Below, piece by piece: positions 1 through 8,938 of a stretch of DNA of 22,454 nucleotides (its first letter is position 1; every line of letters begins with the position of its first letter). The position numbers and the translations under genes were made by a program. The notes beneath the pieces are model-generated. The model searched no databases, was not told the DNA's origin, and was given only the letters and a program-made list of their open reading frames with translations. Source of the DNA: a candidate division TA06 bacterium DG_78. Its GTDB lineage: Bacteria; Hydrothermota; Tepidihabitantia; SM23-42. Location: assembly GCA_001303225.1 (NCBI GenBank), contig LJNI01000001.1, positions 1-22,454 on the forward strand, given 5' to 3'.

Positions 1-99
1 CAATTCTATGATATATGCACCATTGGGTAAGAGGTTATTATTCTCAAGACTTTTTTAAAGCTCTTACAGTTACGGAAGATACATAAAAAATAGAAACGT

Positions 100-2289
100 C
101 TACGACTGCTTGGATTCTTTCCTTTTAAGAATATCTTGCGCAGTCGCGGCAACGAAATGATCTCTATGTCCAGCAGCATCGTGGAGTGCCTGGAGAGCCT
201 TGGGACTTCCAATTTTTGTTAAAGCATTAAGAACTGCTGCCTTCGTTGGTTTCAGCAGGTCTCCTTTGAAAAATGCGCCTTCGTTCAGCACCTCAACCAA
301 GGAATCAACTACAGTATCATCTCCCACCTGTCCGAGGACCTCAATAATTTCACACCTCATTTGTTCCTCTTTTTTATCAGGAATACCCTTACGAGATTTC
401 AACCACTTTGGTATTTCGCCAATTTTATGTTTTACATCATCACGTTCCAAAAACTTCATTGCCTCGATAACGACTGCATGATGCTTACTGTCGAGAGCCT
501 TTTTGATGTACTCATTCACACCTGGACCACCAATCTTATGAAGAGCATCTACTGCCTCTAACTGTACCCGCTCCTCACGATCATCGAGCAAACGACCGAT
601 ATCATCGATAGCACTATGTGCTTTCATCTCACCTAATATAAAAGCGCCATTCCGTCGAATATACCACTCACGACTCGAGAGTAGTTTCTTTATTTCGGCA
701 ACTGCTGGTTCACCAACTTTCACGAGAACATCGAGCATCTTCATGCGTACCGAACGATCCTCTGTTTCTTTGAGTGTTTCAATCAAGAGAGACAGCGAAG
801 AATCAGAAAGAGAAATGAGCGCATCCCTCGCGGCGACAAACGTTCCTGGATCCCAGAGCAAGGATATCAACTCAGCAACGTAGTTTATATCTCTGAGTTC
901 ATTAATTGTTCTGATGATGAGATTCTTCTTTTCCAAAAAGGCTGCTTCTTTACGCATTAAATGTTTACCAAATTTTCTAGAAATGAATTGTACGACATCA
1001 TCTCTATGAAGTTTATGTGACGTCAAATATAGATGTTTAATCGCTTCAGTAATTTTTTTAAATGTCGACATTTCTGTCTCTTTATCAGCCATGGTATCAA
1101 AACGATCAGCCAGTAATCGAATTAAATCGTAATTCTCCCGTTCGAAAAGGTGCTCGGCAAACTCCATGAGACTATCAATAGCTTTATTCCTTTCTTCGTG
1201 CGAAGGATCACGTAGTTTGGGAAAAAACTTCCTCATCTCTGCTTCCAAACTTTTGATCGAAATTTTATCTAAATCTTTTGGTGATGCCGTTGCCTTCAAT
1301 TCGCTCATCAATCGCGTCGCTATTTTTTCAAAATCTATTTGCGGAACGTTTACCCTCAGTGAGGATAAAATTGCCGGGAGCCGTGCGCCCGTTACATTTT
1401 TTAAAATATCAATGACCTCTTCATCATCCATCGGCGCTTTCTCTTTAGCCTTTGTCGCTATGATGTCGATAATATCTTGATCAGACATCGTTGGCACGAG
1501 CGTCCTAAAGAGGGTAGCAAGTTTCTTATTCTCTGCTCGATATTTTATGATGTTCTTTTTAATGTTTGGAGATAAAACAGCGAGCATACGAGAAAATACT
1601 AGTGAATACTCGTCCCACCTGTCTTCCCCATACTGATCGGCAACCATAAATGCGAGTTGCTCCATCCCACTGACGATCTTCTCTGTCTGTTCCTCAGCTG
1701 CTTCGCTTCCAGCAACACCGATACCAGCGAGAAACTTACCTAATTCCTTTTTTCTCTCTTCATCAGTCATAGTGGTTTGCGATGCCACGAGCGACTCAAG
1801 AAAGTATTCCCAGTTGATACTACCTCCACCAAGGCCCTCACCATCCTTAGAAACAACACCAACTTCATACTTATTAATTGCAATGCCGGTAATACCTTTC
1901 GATCTCATCAAGGTTTCAATATCACCATAGTCAGTAAGATCCGCTGCGGTTGCTGCCATTGCTGAGAAAAATTCTTTAATATCGTTCTCCGATGCATCGA
2001 CGCTAAATGTTATACTCTTTATTCCAAGTCGTGTAAACCTGTCTACTACACTCCGTACAATAGGTAATCGTTTGGGAGGATAGCGTATCTCCTCGATCAT
2101 GATGTTTTTTTCTATAAGAATTAATGAAATCGATTCTTTCTCGATTGGTATTTCTTTAAGCAAAACATTGAGCCGTTGTACAACCGGCATCAATGAAGGA
2201 TGCCCCTTTGGGTAAGTGCGAGCAATATTCATACCCAATCCAACTTGTTTAATTAAATCAATGTGGAACTCAGATAATTGTTCAGCCAT
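100..2289 (-). CDS. HEAT-repeat protein, last gene of cyclase operon
   Basis: A 729-residue protein with no signal peptide or membrane segment, so probably cytosolic. The first ~130 residues form a compact domain beginning with a helix that contains the YPKGHPS segment near residue 26, a pattern I associate with N-terminal domains of signalling and HEAT proteins; its function is unknown. The middle (about 150-460) is helical and charged. From about 470 to the end there are repeated HEAT-like helix pairs with recurring patterns such as VGEPAV, IGGPGV and IGSPKA between hydrophobic helices, which fits a protein-binding solenoid. The ATG overlaps the stop codon of the small cyclase gene by one base (TAATG), so translation is probably coupled. 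It may be a scaffold or output partner of the two cyclase-domain proteins; that role is inferred from position only. Confidence 0.8.
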   Translation of the reverse strand: MAEQLSEFHIDLIKQVGLGMNIARTYPKGHPSLMPVVQRLNVLLKEIPIEKESISLILIEKNIMIEEIRYPPKRLPIVRSVVDRFTRLGIKSITFSVDASENDIKEFFSAMAATAADLTDYGDIETLMRSKGITGIAINKYEVGVVSKDGEGLGGGSINWEYFLESLVASQTTMTDEERKKELGKFLAGIGVAGSEAAEEQTEKIVSGMEQLAFMVADQYGEDRWDEYSLVFSRMLAVLSPNIKKNIIKYRAENKKLATLFRTLVPTMSDQDIIDIIATKAKEKAPMDDEEVIDILKNVTGARLPAILSSLRVNVPQIDFEKIATRLMSELKATASPKDLDKISIKSLEAEMRKFFPKLRDPSHEERNKAIDSLMEFAEHLFERENYDLIRLLADRFDTMADKETEMSTFKKITEAIKHLYLTSHKLHRDDVVQFISRKFGKHLMRKEAAFLEKKNLIIRTINELRDINYVAELISLLWDPGTFVAARDALISLSDSSLSLLIETLKETEDRSVRMKMLDVLVKVGEPAVAEIKKLLSSREWYIRRNGAFILGEMKAHSAIDDIGRLLDDREERVQLEAVDALHKIGGPGVNEYIKKALDSKHHAVVIEAMKFLERDDVKHKIGEIPKWLKSRKGIPDKKEEQMRCEIIEVLGQVGDDTVVDSLVEVLNEGAFFKGDLLKPTKAAVLNALTKIGSPKALQALHDAAGHRDHFVAATAQDILKRKESKQS

Positions 2290-2936
2290 TATGCCCTCAA
2301 TTTAAGTTTGTACTCATAGGCTTTTACTGTCAAATTATCTTTGACAAATTCGCCTACTTCTCGATAACTGAAAAATGCCTTGGTCTCCCGATATAAATTT
2401 TCACCAACGAGAAGCGTATTCGTCTCTGCGTTTTTTTGTAAAACCTGGCTTTTGCTAAAACCATCGGTAATGATTAACGCATTACGTATATCATCTTTTA
2501 TATTAAACACTGAAGCAGGCTCGATTTCGATCCCGACTTTTAACCCTATGGGATTTTTGAGATACTCTTTTTTATTGCATTCGAATAACGTATTAAACAT
2601 CTCTTCAGCTGCAAGGACTGCCATATGAGGTGCAAATCCCGACTCTTTACGCAGCCCAAAGATACTCACCACCTCGTCACCGATGATCTGGTAAAGAGTT
2701 CCCTTATACGACTCTATTATCTTTGAAAAAATACCAAAAACCTCATTAAGAAATGTCATGACATCCTCAGCAATCATTTCCTCACTCATTGTTGTAAAGC
2801 CTGATAGATCAGCTCTTAAGAATGTCATCCGCACATCTTTAAACGGCAATGTTTCATAATTACCTTGAACAATACCACACCAGGGACAAAAATTTATGGA
2901 TTGTTCAATTTCTTTACCACAATTTGAACATTTCAT
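2289..2936 (-). CDS. Small zinc-ribbon + class III nucleotidyl cyclase-domain protein
   Basis: 215 residues. An N-terminal zinc ribbon (C3, C6, C17, C20) is followed by a class III adenylate/guanylate cyclase homology domain from about residue 35. Both metal-binding aspartates are visible: D43 in RADLSGFT and D87 in IIGDEVVSIFG. The transition-state Asn and Arg normally found in the GDxxNxxxRL segment are replaced by S161 and V165, and the purine-contacting Lys position holds Q83. A homodimer therefore should not have a complete active site. The large cyclase protein encoded two bases upstream has the opposite pattern, so this chain may act like the C1 half of a heterodimer. It could also be a regulatory pseudo-cyclase. 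The gap to the upstream gene is 2 nt and the overlap with the downstream gene is 1 nt, so the three genes are almost certainly co-transcribed. Confidence 0.85.
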   Translation of the reverse strand: MKCSNCGKEIEQSINFCPWCGIVQGNYETLPFKDVRMTFLRADLSGFTTMSEEMIAEDVMTFLNEVFGIFSKIIESYKGTLYQIIGDEVVSIFGLRKESGFAPHMAVLAAEEMFNTLFECNKKEYLKNPIGLKVGIEIEPASVFNIKDDIRNALIITDGFSKSQVLQKNAETNTLLVGENLYRETKAFFSYREVGEFVKDNLTVKAYEYKLKLRA

Positions 2937-2938
2937 AA

Positions 2939-5900
2939 TTACATCTCCAATAGTCTAACATACTCTGGCCTCAGGGCAAAACATTGACGATGTTCTGCAT
3001 TCAACTTATTCTTCATATCATTGTATATCAATAGTGCCTTTTGTCCATAATACCGTGCTTTTTCAGTATCACCAGCCTCATTGTAGAGCTGAGAAAGTCT
3101 AAACAACACGATAGCAAATAACGGCGGTAATTTGAGCATCTCCGCAATCTTGAACGCCTTGAGCGCGTGTTTCAAAGGAGCATCCTCATCTACCAATGAC
3201 AAAAGATTAAAGCAGTGACATTCTATTTCTCTTTGTGTAAATTTCTGGGCAATCTTAAGTGCATTAGCAATATAATCTCTTGTCTTACCGAATTCTTTCC
3301 GGAAATAGTACACTATTGCTTTTTTGAGATTTATCTCAGCCAGAAGATTTTCCCGTATAAAGAATGAGATTTTCTTGTCTACAAGCTTTAAATACTTTTC
3401 TGCATTTTTGAAATTACCGTTACTGGTATATATGAGTGCAAGACCAAGCGCAGATTTGATATATGTTTCAGTGCTACCAATAGCCTCAGAAACAGTTGAA
3501 GATTCTACCAACATCGCCTCAGCCTTTCTCAAATCCCATATTTGATAATTAACATCGGCAATCAACTGTTTGAATTGAACGACCCCTCGCATATCATCAG
3601 GTGGCACAATATCTTCTAAACCATAATTCAGGTACTCTAAGGCTTGCTCATAATTACCTAAATCCCTGTGGAGGTGTGAGAGATTAAGCAGACACAGTAT
3701 CTCGCCCTCTTTTATATCATTGGCTCGAGCCGTATTCCAACTCAAATTATAATAGAGAATACTCTTCTCGTACTCGTACTTCTGTGCATAGAGAATTCCG
3801 AGATCAGCATAGAGGAGCGTCAAAATATCTGGCAATTCACCATCGCATTTATTTACCCCAGTGAGCAATGATTCCTCTGCCTCACTTAATTTATTAAGTA
3901 AGATCTGCGCATAGCCGTTACGTTCTGTGAAACTTACTTCACGCTCGAGATCCTTATCCTTCTGTGCGTCTACTAATCCTTCTGTAGCAGTTTTCACCAT
4001 CTTTTGAATATTACCCGTGATTTCATAAAGGTCGGCTAAATGTAAAAACACCTCTCTCGTTAAATCTGCTGGTACCTCATCGCCTCGTTCTTTTTTTATT
4101 TTAAGGAAAGTGTCGTAAAAAGAGAATGCCTGTTCCGTAGCGTAGAGATTTTTCGCCCGATCACCAGCGAGTTTAAAGTATGTTGCAGCCTTTTTGAAAT
4201 GATCGCATGATAAATAGTGGTGTCCCACATTTTCATAAAAATTTGATAGTTGATCTGCATAAAGTGTTTCGAAAAGTTGTGCAACATGTTGGTGAATTTC
4301 TTTTCTCTTCCTCAATGGTAAAACAGTATATGCAGCGTCTTTTAAGAGGTTATGTCGAAAAATATATACTGGGTCGTGTTCGTTTTTCGACAAGATTATA
4401 TAACCTTCGTTTATAAGATAACTGAGTTGTTCTTTTAATTGTGGTTTATCAATTAATCCCTGTAAAATTCGTAACCCAAAACTATATCCTATCACTGATG
4501 CATAGTCTATAATGAGTCGATAATCTGAAGAGAGTGAATCAATCGTTGACATAACAACACCGTATAAGTCATCAAGAAATGGCAGCCGTTTTTCTTTTTC
4601 GAGATACCAACGTCCAGACACCTCTTTTATCACTTTAGCGCGTTTAACATGTCTCAAAGCCTCTATGGCGAAGAGAGGATTACCTCCAGTCGTTCGGTAG
4701 ACAAAATCAATCAGCTTATCATCAACATCGTTGAGTGTAAACTTAACCAAATCACCAATGGCTTTTACTGATAGGGGCATAATATTCAGTTCTTCAAGTC
4801 TCGGAATAACTTCCGAGAGCGTAGCCATAGATTCCTTCGAGATATTAACCATAAGAAACATCAATGGTTCATTTTCGAGCTCGGCAAACAAGTGAGAAAC
4901 AAAATCCAGCGACATTACATCAATTCTATTGAATTCTTCAAAAACGAGAACGAGCGGTTGATTTCGGCATTCATGCCTAATCAGATTTTTGAGAGATGTG
5001 TATATTTCTTCATTAATAGAACGTATTTCATCCCCTCTGAGTCTCCTCAAATCAGTTAAAAAAAGATGTTTAATACCCTTAACATCAATCGGTGTTAACC
5101 CTTTTATATTGATAATGTCATCGATTTTCTTAGCTATTAGTTCTTTGCTGTCGAATTCGTTTAACTTAAAATAGTTTCTCAACAGAAATTTAAATGGATA
5201 ATACGGTGACTGAACTTCTGTAGAACAGTGTGTTTCAATAAAATTAATAGACTTATTTTCAATGAGATAGTTCTCTAACTCCTCCTTCAGTCTTGTCTTT
5301 CCAATACCCATCTGACCTCGAATAATACAGAACGTCGATTTATTCTCTTTTATGCCTTCTGTAATGGTAATCAGTTTCTTAATCTCTTCTTCGCGGCCGA
5401 ACAGTGGCATCTTTTGAGATGAAGATATTTCCATTTTCTTTTTAACGTCTTTGACTAGATAGACATCAACTTTAGCAATTCGTCCCTTAACACTACGTTC
5501 ACCGAGATGCTCGACATCAACGTATTCGCGCACTTTGTCGTACGTATTTTGACTCATAATAATTTCATGTGGCGGACATATTTCAGCGAGACGGCACGCT
5601 GTATTAATTGTATCACCGATGACGGTGAGATAAGGGAGTTCTTTCAATACGTAACCGAAAAACGCACGACCAGTATGTAGCCCCATCGTGATGTCAACGT
5701 CATCTAATAAATCTTCAGACGATTTCTTTTTGAGCCACCAATTTTTTATACGATGAGCGCAGCGAATCGCTCGTATCGGATCATCATAGTGTGCCCTCGG
5801 TGCTCCAAAAATACCCAATATTCGATCGTCTGGGAAAATTTCGTTTAACGTACCATCGAAACTCCGTATCATATCCTCAATTTCTCTCAGACATTCACGG

Positions 5901-6124
5901 ATGTAAATCGTAGTTTTGTTATACACATCTCTATCTGTAAACTTTTCAAAACCAATAATATTTACAAAAAAAACAGAGAGTAATCTCAATTCACCACCCC
6001 AAAATTTTAAGCGGTCAGATGTTACTGTTTGTTTTGGTTCAGATATGAGTTGCGTACCACAATGGGTGCAAAAAACAGCATCTTTGAGGTTATACTGATG
6101 ATTACAGAAAGGGCATACACTCAT
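2939..6124 (-). CDS. Zinc-ribbon / class III cyclase / AAA ATPase / TPR signalling protein
   Basis: 1061 residues in a known fusion layout: zinc ribbon (C4, C7, C19, C22), class III cyclase homology domain (about 45-225), AAA-type ATPase (Walker A GQMGIGKT at 270-277, Walker B LVLVFEE at 391-397 with Glu in place of the usual Asp), then TPR-like helical repeats from about 640 to the end. In the cyclase domain the first metal Asp is replaced by N55 (VNIIGFE), while D99, T167, N174 and R178 (VIGDTINTACRL) are kept. The Lys position holds E95. The domain thus resembles the C2 half of a heterodimeric cyclase. The ATPase/TPR part probably senses a ligand or a partner protein. First gene of a three-gene operon; a consensus-like promoter and a GGTGG ribosome-binding site precede the ATG. 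Cytosolic by absence of membrane segments. Confidence 0.88.
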   Translation of the reverse strand: MSVCPFCNHQYNLKDAVFCTHCGTQLISEPKQTVTSDRLKFWGGELRLLSVFFVNIIGFEKFTDRDVYNKTTIYIRECLREIEDMIRSFDGTLNEIFPDDRILGIFGAPRAHYDDPIRAIRCAHRIKNWWLKKKSSEDLLDDVDITMGLHTGRAFFGYVLKELPYLTVIGDTINTACRLAEICPPHEIIMSQNTYDKVREYVDVEHLGERSVKGRIAKVDVYLVKDVKKKMEISSSQKMPLFGREEEIKKLITITEGIKENKSTFCIIRGQMGIGKTRLKEELENYLIENKSINFIETHCSTEVQSPYYPFKFLLRNYFKLNEFDSKELIAKKIDDIINIKGLTPIDVKGIKHLFLTDLRRLRGDEIRSINEEIYTSLKNLIRHECRNQPLVLVFEEFNRIDVMSLDFVSHLFAELENEPLMFLMVNISKESMATLSEVIPRLEELNIMPLSVKAIGDLVKFTLNDVDDKLIDFVYRTTGGNPLFAIEALRHVKRAKVIKEVSGRWYLEKEKRLPFLDDLYGVVMSTIDSLSSDYRLIIDYASVIGYSFGLRILQGLIDKPQLKEQLSYLINEGYIILSKNEHDPVYIFRHNLLKDAAYTVLPLRKRKEIHQHVAQLFETLYADQLSNFYENVGHHYLSCDHFKKAATYFKLAGDRAKNLYATEQAFSFYDTFLKIKKERGDEVPADLTREVFLHLADLYEITGNIQKMVKTATEGLVDAQKDKDLEREVSFTERNGYAQILLNKLSEAEESLLTGVNKCDGELPDILTLLYADLGILYAQKYEYEKSILYYNLSWNTARANDIKEGEILCLLNLSHLHRDLGNYEQALEYLNYGLEDIVPPDDMRGVVQFKQLIADVNYQIWDLRKAEAMLVESSTVSEAIGSTETYIKSALGLALIYTSNGNFKNAEKYLKLVDKKISFFIRENLLAEINLKKAIVYYFRKEFGKTRDYIANALKIAQKFTQREIECHCFNLLSLVDEDAPLKHALKAFKIAEMLKLPPLFAIVLFRLSQLYNEAGDTEKARYYGQKALLIYNDMKNKLNAEHRQCFALRPEYVRLLEM

Positions 6125-6155
6125 TTTACCACCACATCTTCACATTCGTAAATAA

Positions 6156-6183
6156 ATTATACTTACATTTAAGTATATGTCAA
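6156..6183 (-). promoter_or_regulatory. Sigma70-type promoter of the cyclase operon
   Basis: On the minus strand TTGACA (6183-6178) and TATAAT (6161-6156) are separated by 16 bp. The predicted start of transcription is near 6149, giving a leader of about 25 nt that contains GTGGTGG just before the ATG at 6124. This gene therefore has a leader, unlike the divergent rlmN gene. Confidence 0.7.
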
Positions 6184-6248
6184 GATTCAAAATGAAAAAT
6201 CGATTAAATTTCATAGACTCGGGTCGTTTCACACGTGATTGACTCATC

Positions 6249-6277
6249 TTGATTTTTGGTACAGGTTTTTATATAAT
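6249..6277 (+). promoter_or_regulatory. Sigma70-type promoter of rlmN-acyP, probably leaderless
   Basis: TTGATT (6249-6254) and TATAAT (6272-6277) with a 17-bp spacer. The ATG of rlmN begins at 6287, only nine bases after the -10 box, so the transcript should start 0-4 nt before the start codon. No Shine-Dalgarno sequence can fit. Confidence 0.72.
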
Positions 6278-6286
6278 ATACCACGC

Positions 6287-7309
6287 ATGAAAAAAAATAT
6301 ACGAAGCTACTCTTTGATAAAAATGAATACGGTCATCGCTGATCTTGGTATTGAGCCGTATCGTAGTCAACAGATTTTTCAATGGATTTGGCAGAAAAAT
6401 GCCGCAGATTTTTCTGTTATGACTAATATATCAAAGGAATTAAGAAAATCTCTTTCCGAAAAATTTACTATTTCTGGTCTAAAAATAGAAAAGAAATTAT
6501 CTGCTAAGGATGGTTCAGAGAAGTTTCTATTTAGATTAGAAGACAACAATTTTGTTGAAGCAGTATTTATACCTGAAGGTAAAAGAAAAACTATCTGTGT
6601 ATCGACACAGGTTGGTTGTCCGTTAGCTTGTAAATTCTGTGCAACTGCATTAATGGGTTTCGCAAGAAACATGAAGGCATACGAAATCGCCGATGAAATT
6701 CGCATCATACAAAGGGAAAAAAAAGTAAAGATAACTAATCTAGTCTTCATGGGCATGGGTGAACCTTTATTAAATTTAAAAGAGGTTGCCGAAGCGATGG
6801 ACATCATATCATCATCGGTAGGGCTTAGTATCAGTCAGAAACGCACAACTATCTCAACGGCTGGATTGGTCGATGGTCTTGATTATCTATTAACATCGCC
6901 GTTGAAAGTTAAATTAGCAATTTCATTGAATTTCCCAAATGAAAAGGTGAGAAAAAAAATGATGCCAGTAGCTAAACAAAATCCAATTAAAGAGATACTG
7001 AAACTTGCCAGAGAATATTCTCACACAAAAAATATGGTCACATTTGAATATGTATTGATTGATAATTTAAATGACCGTTTAAAAGATGCACAAAACCTTT
7101 TAAAATTATTAAAAGGAATACCTTCTAAAATTAATCTAATACCTTATAATCCACATCCAACATTACCATATAAAAGTCCTTCACAAGAAAAAATTAAGAA
7201 ATTTCATCAATATCTTTTATTATCAAAACACACAATAACATTAAGAAAATCACGCGGTCGAGAGATTCTCGCAGGCTGTGGGCAGTTGGCAGGAGGAGTA
7301 ATAAAATGA
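6287..7309 (+). CDS. rlmN: Dual-specificity 23S rRNA (A2503)/tRNA (A37) C2-methyltransferase RlmN
   Basis: A radical-SAM enzyme that methylates C2 of adenosine in 23S rRNA and, in some bacteria, in tRNA. 340 residues from the chosen ATG, close to the family's usual length. The radical-SAM cluster motif is C111-x3-C115-x2-C118. The catalytic pair is C104 (seven residues before the cluster, as in the E. coli enzyme) and C331 in the C-terminal GREILAGCGQL. The glycine-rich FMGMGEPL motif for SAM binding is present near residue 155. A TTG at 6239 would extend the frame by 16 codons, but it lies upstream of the promoter -35 box, so ATG 6287 is preferred. The stop overlaps the start of the acylphosphatase gene (ATGA), implying translational coupling. 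The gene looks more AT-rich than the signalling genes to its left. Confidence 0.96.
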   Translation: MKKNIRSYSLIKMNTVIADLGIEPYRSQQIFQWIWQKNAADFSVMTNISKELRKSLSEKFTISGLKIEKKLSAKDGSEKFLFRLEDNNFVEAVFIPEGKRKTICVSTQVGCPLACKFCATALMGFARNMKAYEIADEIRIIQREKKVKITNLVFMGMGEPLLNLKEVAEAMDIISSSVGLSISQKRTTISTAGLVDGLDYLLTSPLKVKLAISLNFPNEKVRKKMMPVAKQNPIKEILKLAREYSHTKNMVTFEYVLIDNLNDRLKDAQNLLKLLKGIPSKINLIPYNPHPTLPYKSPSQEKIKKFHQYLLLSKHTITLRKSRGREILAGCGQLAGGVIK

Positions 7310-7593
7310 AAGAAAATGTTCGGGTACATCTCCATATTTCAGGGATTGTACAGGGTGTATTTTTCAGATCAAATACTCGAGAGGTCGCAACTAACTTACA
7401 TGTTACTGGTTGGGTAAGAAATCTTTACGACGGCAGAGTCGAGGTTGTTGCCGAAGGTCCAAAAGATAGCATAGATCAATTTATCCAGTGGTGTCACAGA
7501 GGACCATCTGGTGCTTCAGTTGATACTGTGGAAATCGACTGGCAAGATGCTACTGGAGAATTTAATAATTTTGAAATACGTTATCGTTATTAG
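7306..7593 (+). CDS. acyP: Acylphosphatase
   Basis: 95 residues, the usual size for the family. It hydrolyses the carboxyl-phosphate bond of acyl phosphates such as acetyl phosphate or 1,3-bisphosphoglycerate in the cytosol. The catalytic arginine is R21 in the GIVQGVFFR phosphate-binding loop and the catalytic asparagine is N39 in TGWVRN, both at expected spacing. The segment DGRVEVVAEGP and the closing FEIRY strand are also typical. A strong AGGAGG ribosome-binding site lies at the end of rlmN and the ATG overlaps the rlmN stop, so the two are co-expressed. The gene ends 20 bp from the convergent glycosyltransferase gene, with no clear hairpin between them. Confidence 0.95.
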   Translation: MKENVRVHLHISGIVQGVFFRSNTREVATNLHVTGWVRNLYDGRVEVVAEGPKDSIDQFIQWCHRGPSGASVDTVEIDWQDATGEFNNFEIRYRY

Positions 7594-7613
7594 AGTAACA
7601 ATTTTCATGAATA

Positions 7614-8888
7614 TTACATATCCATGAATTTCTTATAGAAAGCGATATGTTTTTCAGCAATCACTTCCCAGCTGAAATGTTTATGAATTGTCTTACGACC
7701 CTCTTGTCCGAGGCGTGCAGCCATTTTTTTGTCTTTTAAGATCGTAATCATTGTCCTGGCAAATTCTTCACTATTCTTTGGATCTACTAATAGACCGTTC
7801 TTTCCCGATTGAATGACATTTCTAATCCCACCATATTTTGAGGCAATAACTGGTACGTTGCATGCCATGGCCTCTAACGCGGTCATGCCAAATGGTTCAA
7901 AAATTGACGGCAATGCAAATAACATGGCGTTTTGGTATGAGGCAACGAGTTTCTCATCTGGTATATATCCTACAAGATGTACTTTGTCTCGCATTCTTCT
8001 CTCATCAATAATTTTTCGCATTGTAGCAAATACTTCTAACTCAGTCTGCTGTGGCTTTGGTGAACCTCCACCAATGACAAGATTGATATCCGGAATTTCC
8101 TTTCTCACAATATCAAATGCCTTGAGCAATAAATTATGTCCCTTATTAGCATCAATTCGACTCAGGCAAAAAATATAGTGTTCAGACAACCCAGTATTTG
8201 TCTTTTCTTCACCAGATTGTAGTGGTTGGAAAGTGTGAATGTTAACACCCGGCGAGATGACTACGATATTATTTGATGCAAATTCATATAACTGTTTAAT
8301 TTTTTCTTTTTGAAGTTCAGTAGTTACAGTCAGCGCCGTCACTGTTTTGAAAATTCGAAGTTCCTCCAATATCCTATGTTTAAACTTGTATTTTTCCTCC
8401 ATCTCATCAGGATCGCCGCCCATCTTTTCGCGTTTCCAGGCACCTATGGAATGAGTGGTAAAAAAGGCTGGCTTATCAAATGCTTTTGCCACATCAATCG
8501 TAACAATACCTGCATCAACATAGTGGCCATGGAAAAGGTCGTAGTCAAAATTCTTTTCGTTGATAAACGTTATCATATTTTTTGCTAACTCTGGTAGGAC
8601 ATCGTAAATTTCTTCTTTAGGGATGAATTCTTCAGGTCCTGCTGGTATACGTATAACCCGCACATCAGGGCAGTCTACGACAAGGTCAATTTGTTTCTTT
8701 GTAAAATCAAACCAACGCGTGTAGATATCAACTGTAATACCCAGTTTGGTAAAAGCCTTTGCTAATTGAAGTACATAAACAACTTGCCCACCCGTATCTG
8801 TCCTTCCTAATTGTGGAACTGGATCGAAATATCCATGTGTGCTTAACATACAGATAGTTTTTATTTTTTCAGTTACCTTTCTGCTCAT
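7614..8888 (-). CDS. GT4 glycosyltransferase, sucrose-/mannosylfructose-phosphate synthase type
   Basis: 424 residues with the GT-B fold of family GT4. The N-terminus (STHGYFDPVPQLGRTDTGG) with GGQ at 33-35 is characteristic of sucrose-phosphate synthase, sucrose synthase and mannosylfructose-phosphate synthase relatives. The donor-binding residues R244 and K249 (SRIDANKG) and the retaining E-x7-E motif (E331 and E339 in EPFGMTALE) are intact, so it is probably active with an NDP-sugar donor. The acceptor and product cannot be read from sequence; a disaccharide phosphate or compatible solute is plausible. It follows the P-loop kinase gene by 50 bp and is probably in the same transcript. AAAAAGGA directly abuts the ATG, which is closer than usual for a ribosome-binding site; no better start is visible. 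No sugar-phosphate phosphatase is seen nearby. Confidence 0.88.
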   Translation of the reverse strand: MSRKVTEKIKTICMLSTHGYFDPVPQLGRTDTGGQVVYVLQLAKAFTKLGITVDIYTRWFDFTKKQIDLVVDCPDVRVIRIPAGPEEFIPKEEIYDVLPELAKNMITFINEKNFDYDLFHGHYVDAGIVTIDVAKAFDKPAFFTTHSIGAWKREKMGGDPDEMEEKYKFKHRILEELRIFKTVTALTVTTELQKEKIKQLYEFASNNIVVISPGVNIHTFQPLQSGEEKTNTGLSEHYIFCLSRIDANKGHNLLLKAFDIVRKEIPDINLVIGGGSPKPQQTELEVFATMRKIIDERRMRDKVHLVGYIPDEKLVASYQNAMLFALPSIFEPFGMTALEAMACNVPVIASKYGGIRNVIQSGKNGLLVDPKNSEEFARTMITILKDKKMAARLGQEGRKTIHKHFSWEVIAEKHIAFYKKFMDM

Positions 8889-8938
8889 TCCTTTTTGCCC
8901 CGTTGGAATGCCAAATCTCTTAAAAAATGCATCACCAT

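Noticed and set aside
1..99. Possible terminator after the HEAT gene (short TAGA/TCTA stem followed by six T on the minus strand)
   Set aside because: The stem is only four base pairs, too weak to call.
6239..6286. TTG start extending rlmN by 16 codons
   Set aside because: It would start upstream of the clear -35/-10 promoter of rlmN, and the family-typical N-terminus begins at ATG 6287.
6379..6807. A long antisense reading frame within rlmN
   Set aside because: It mirrors the conserved rlmN coding sequence and has no independent ribosome-binding site or family signature.
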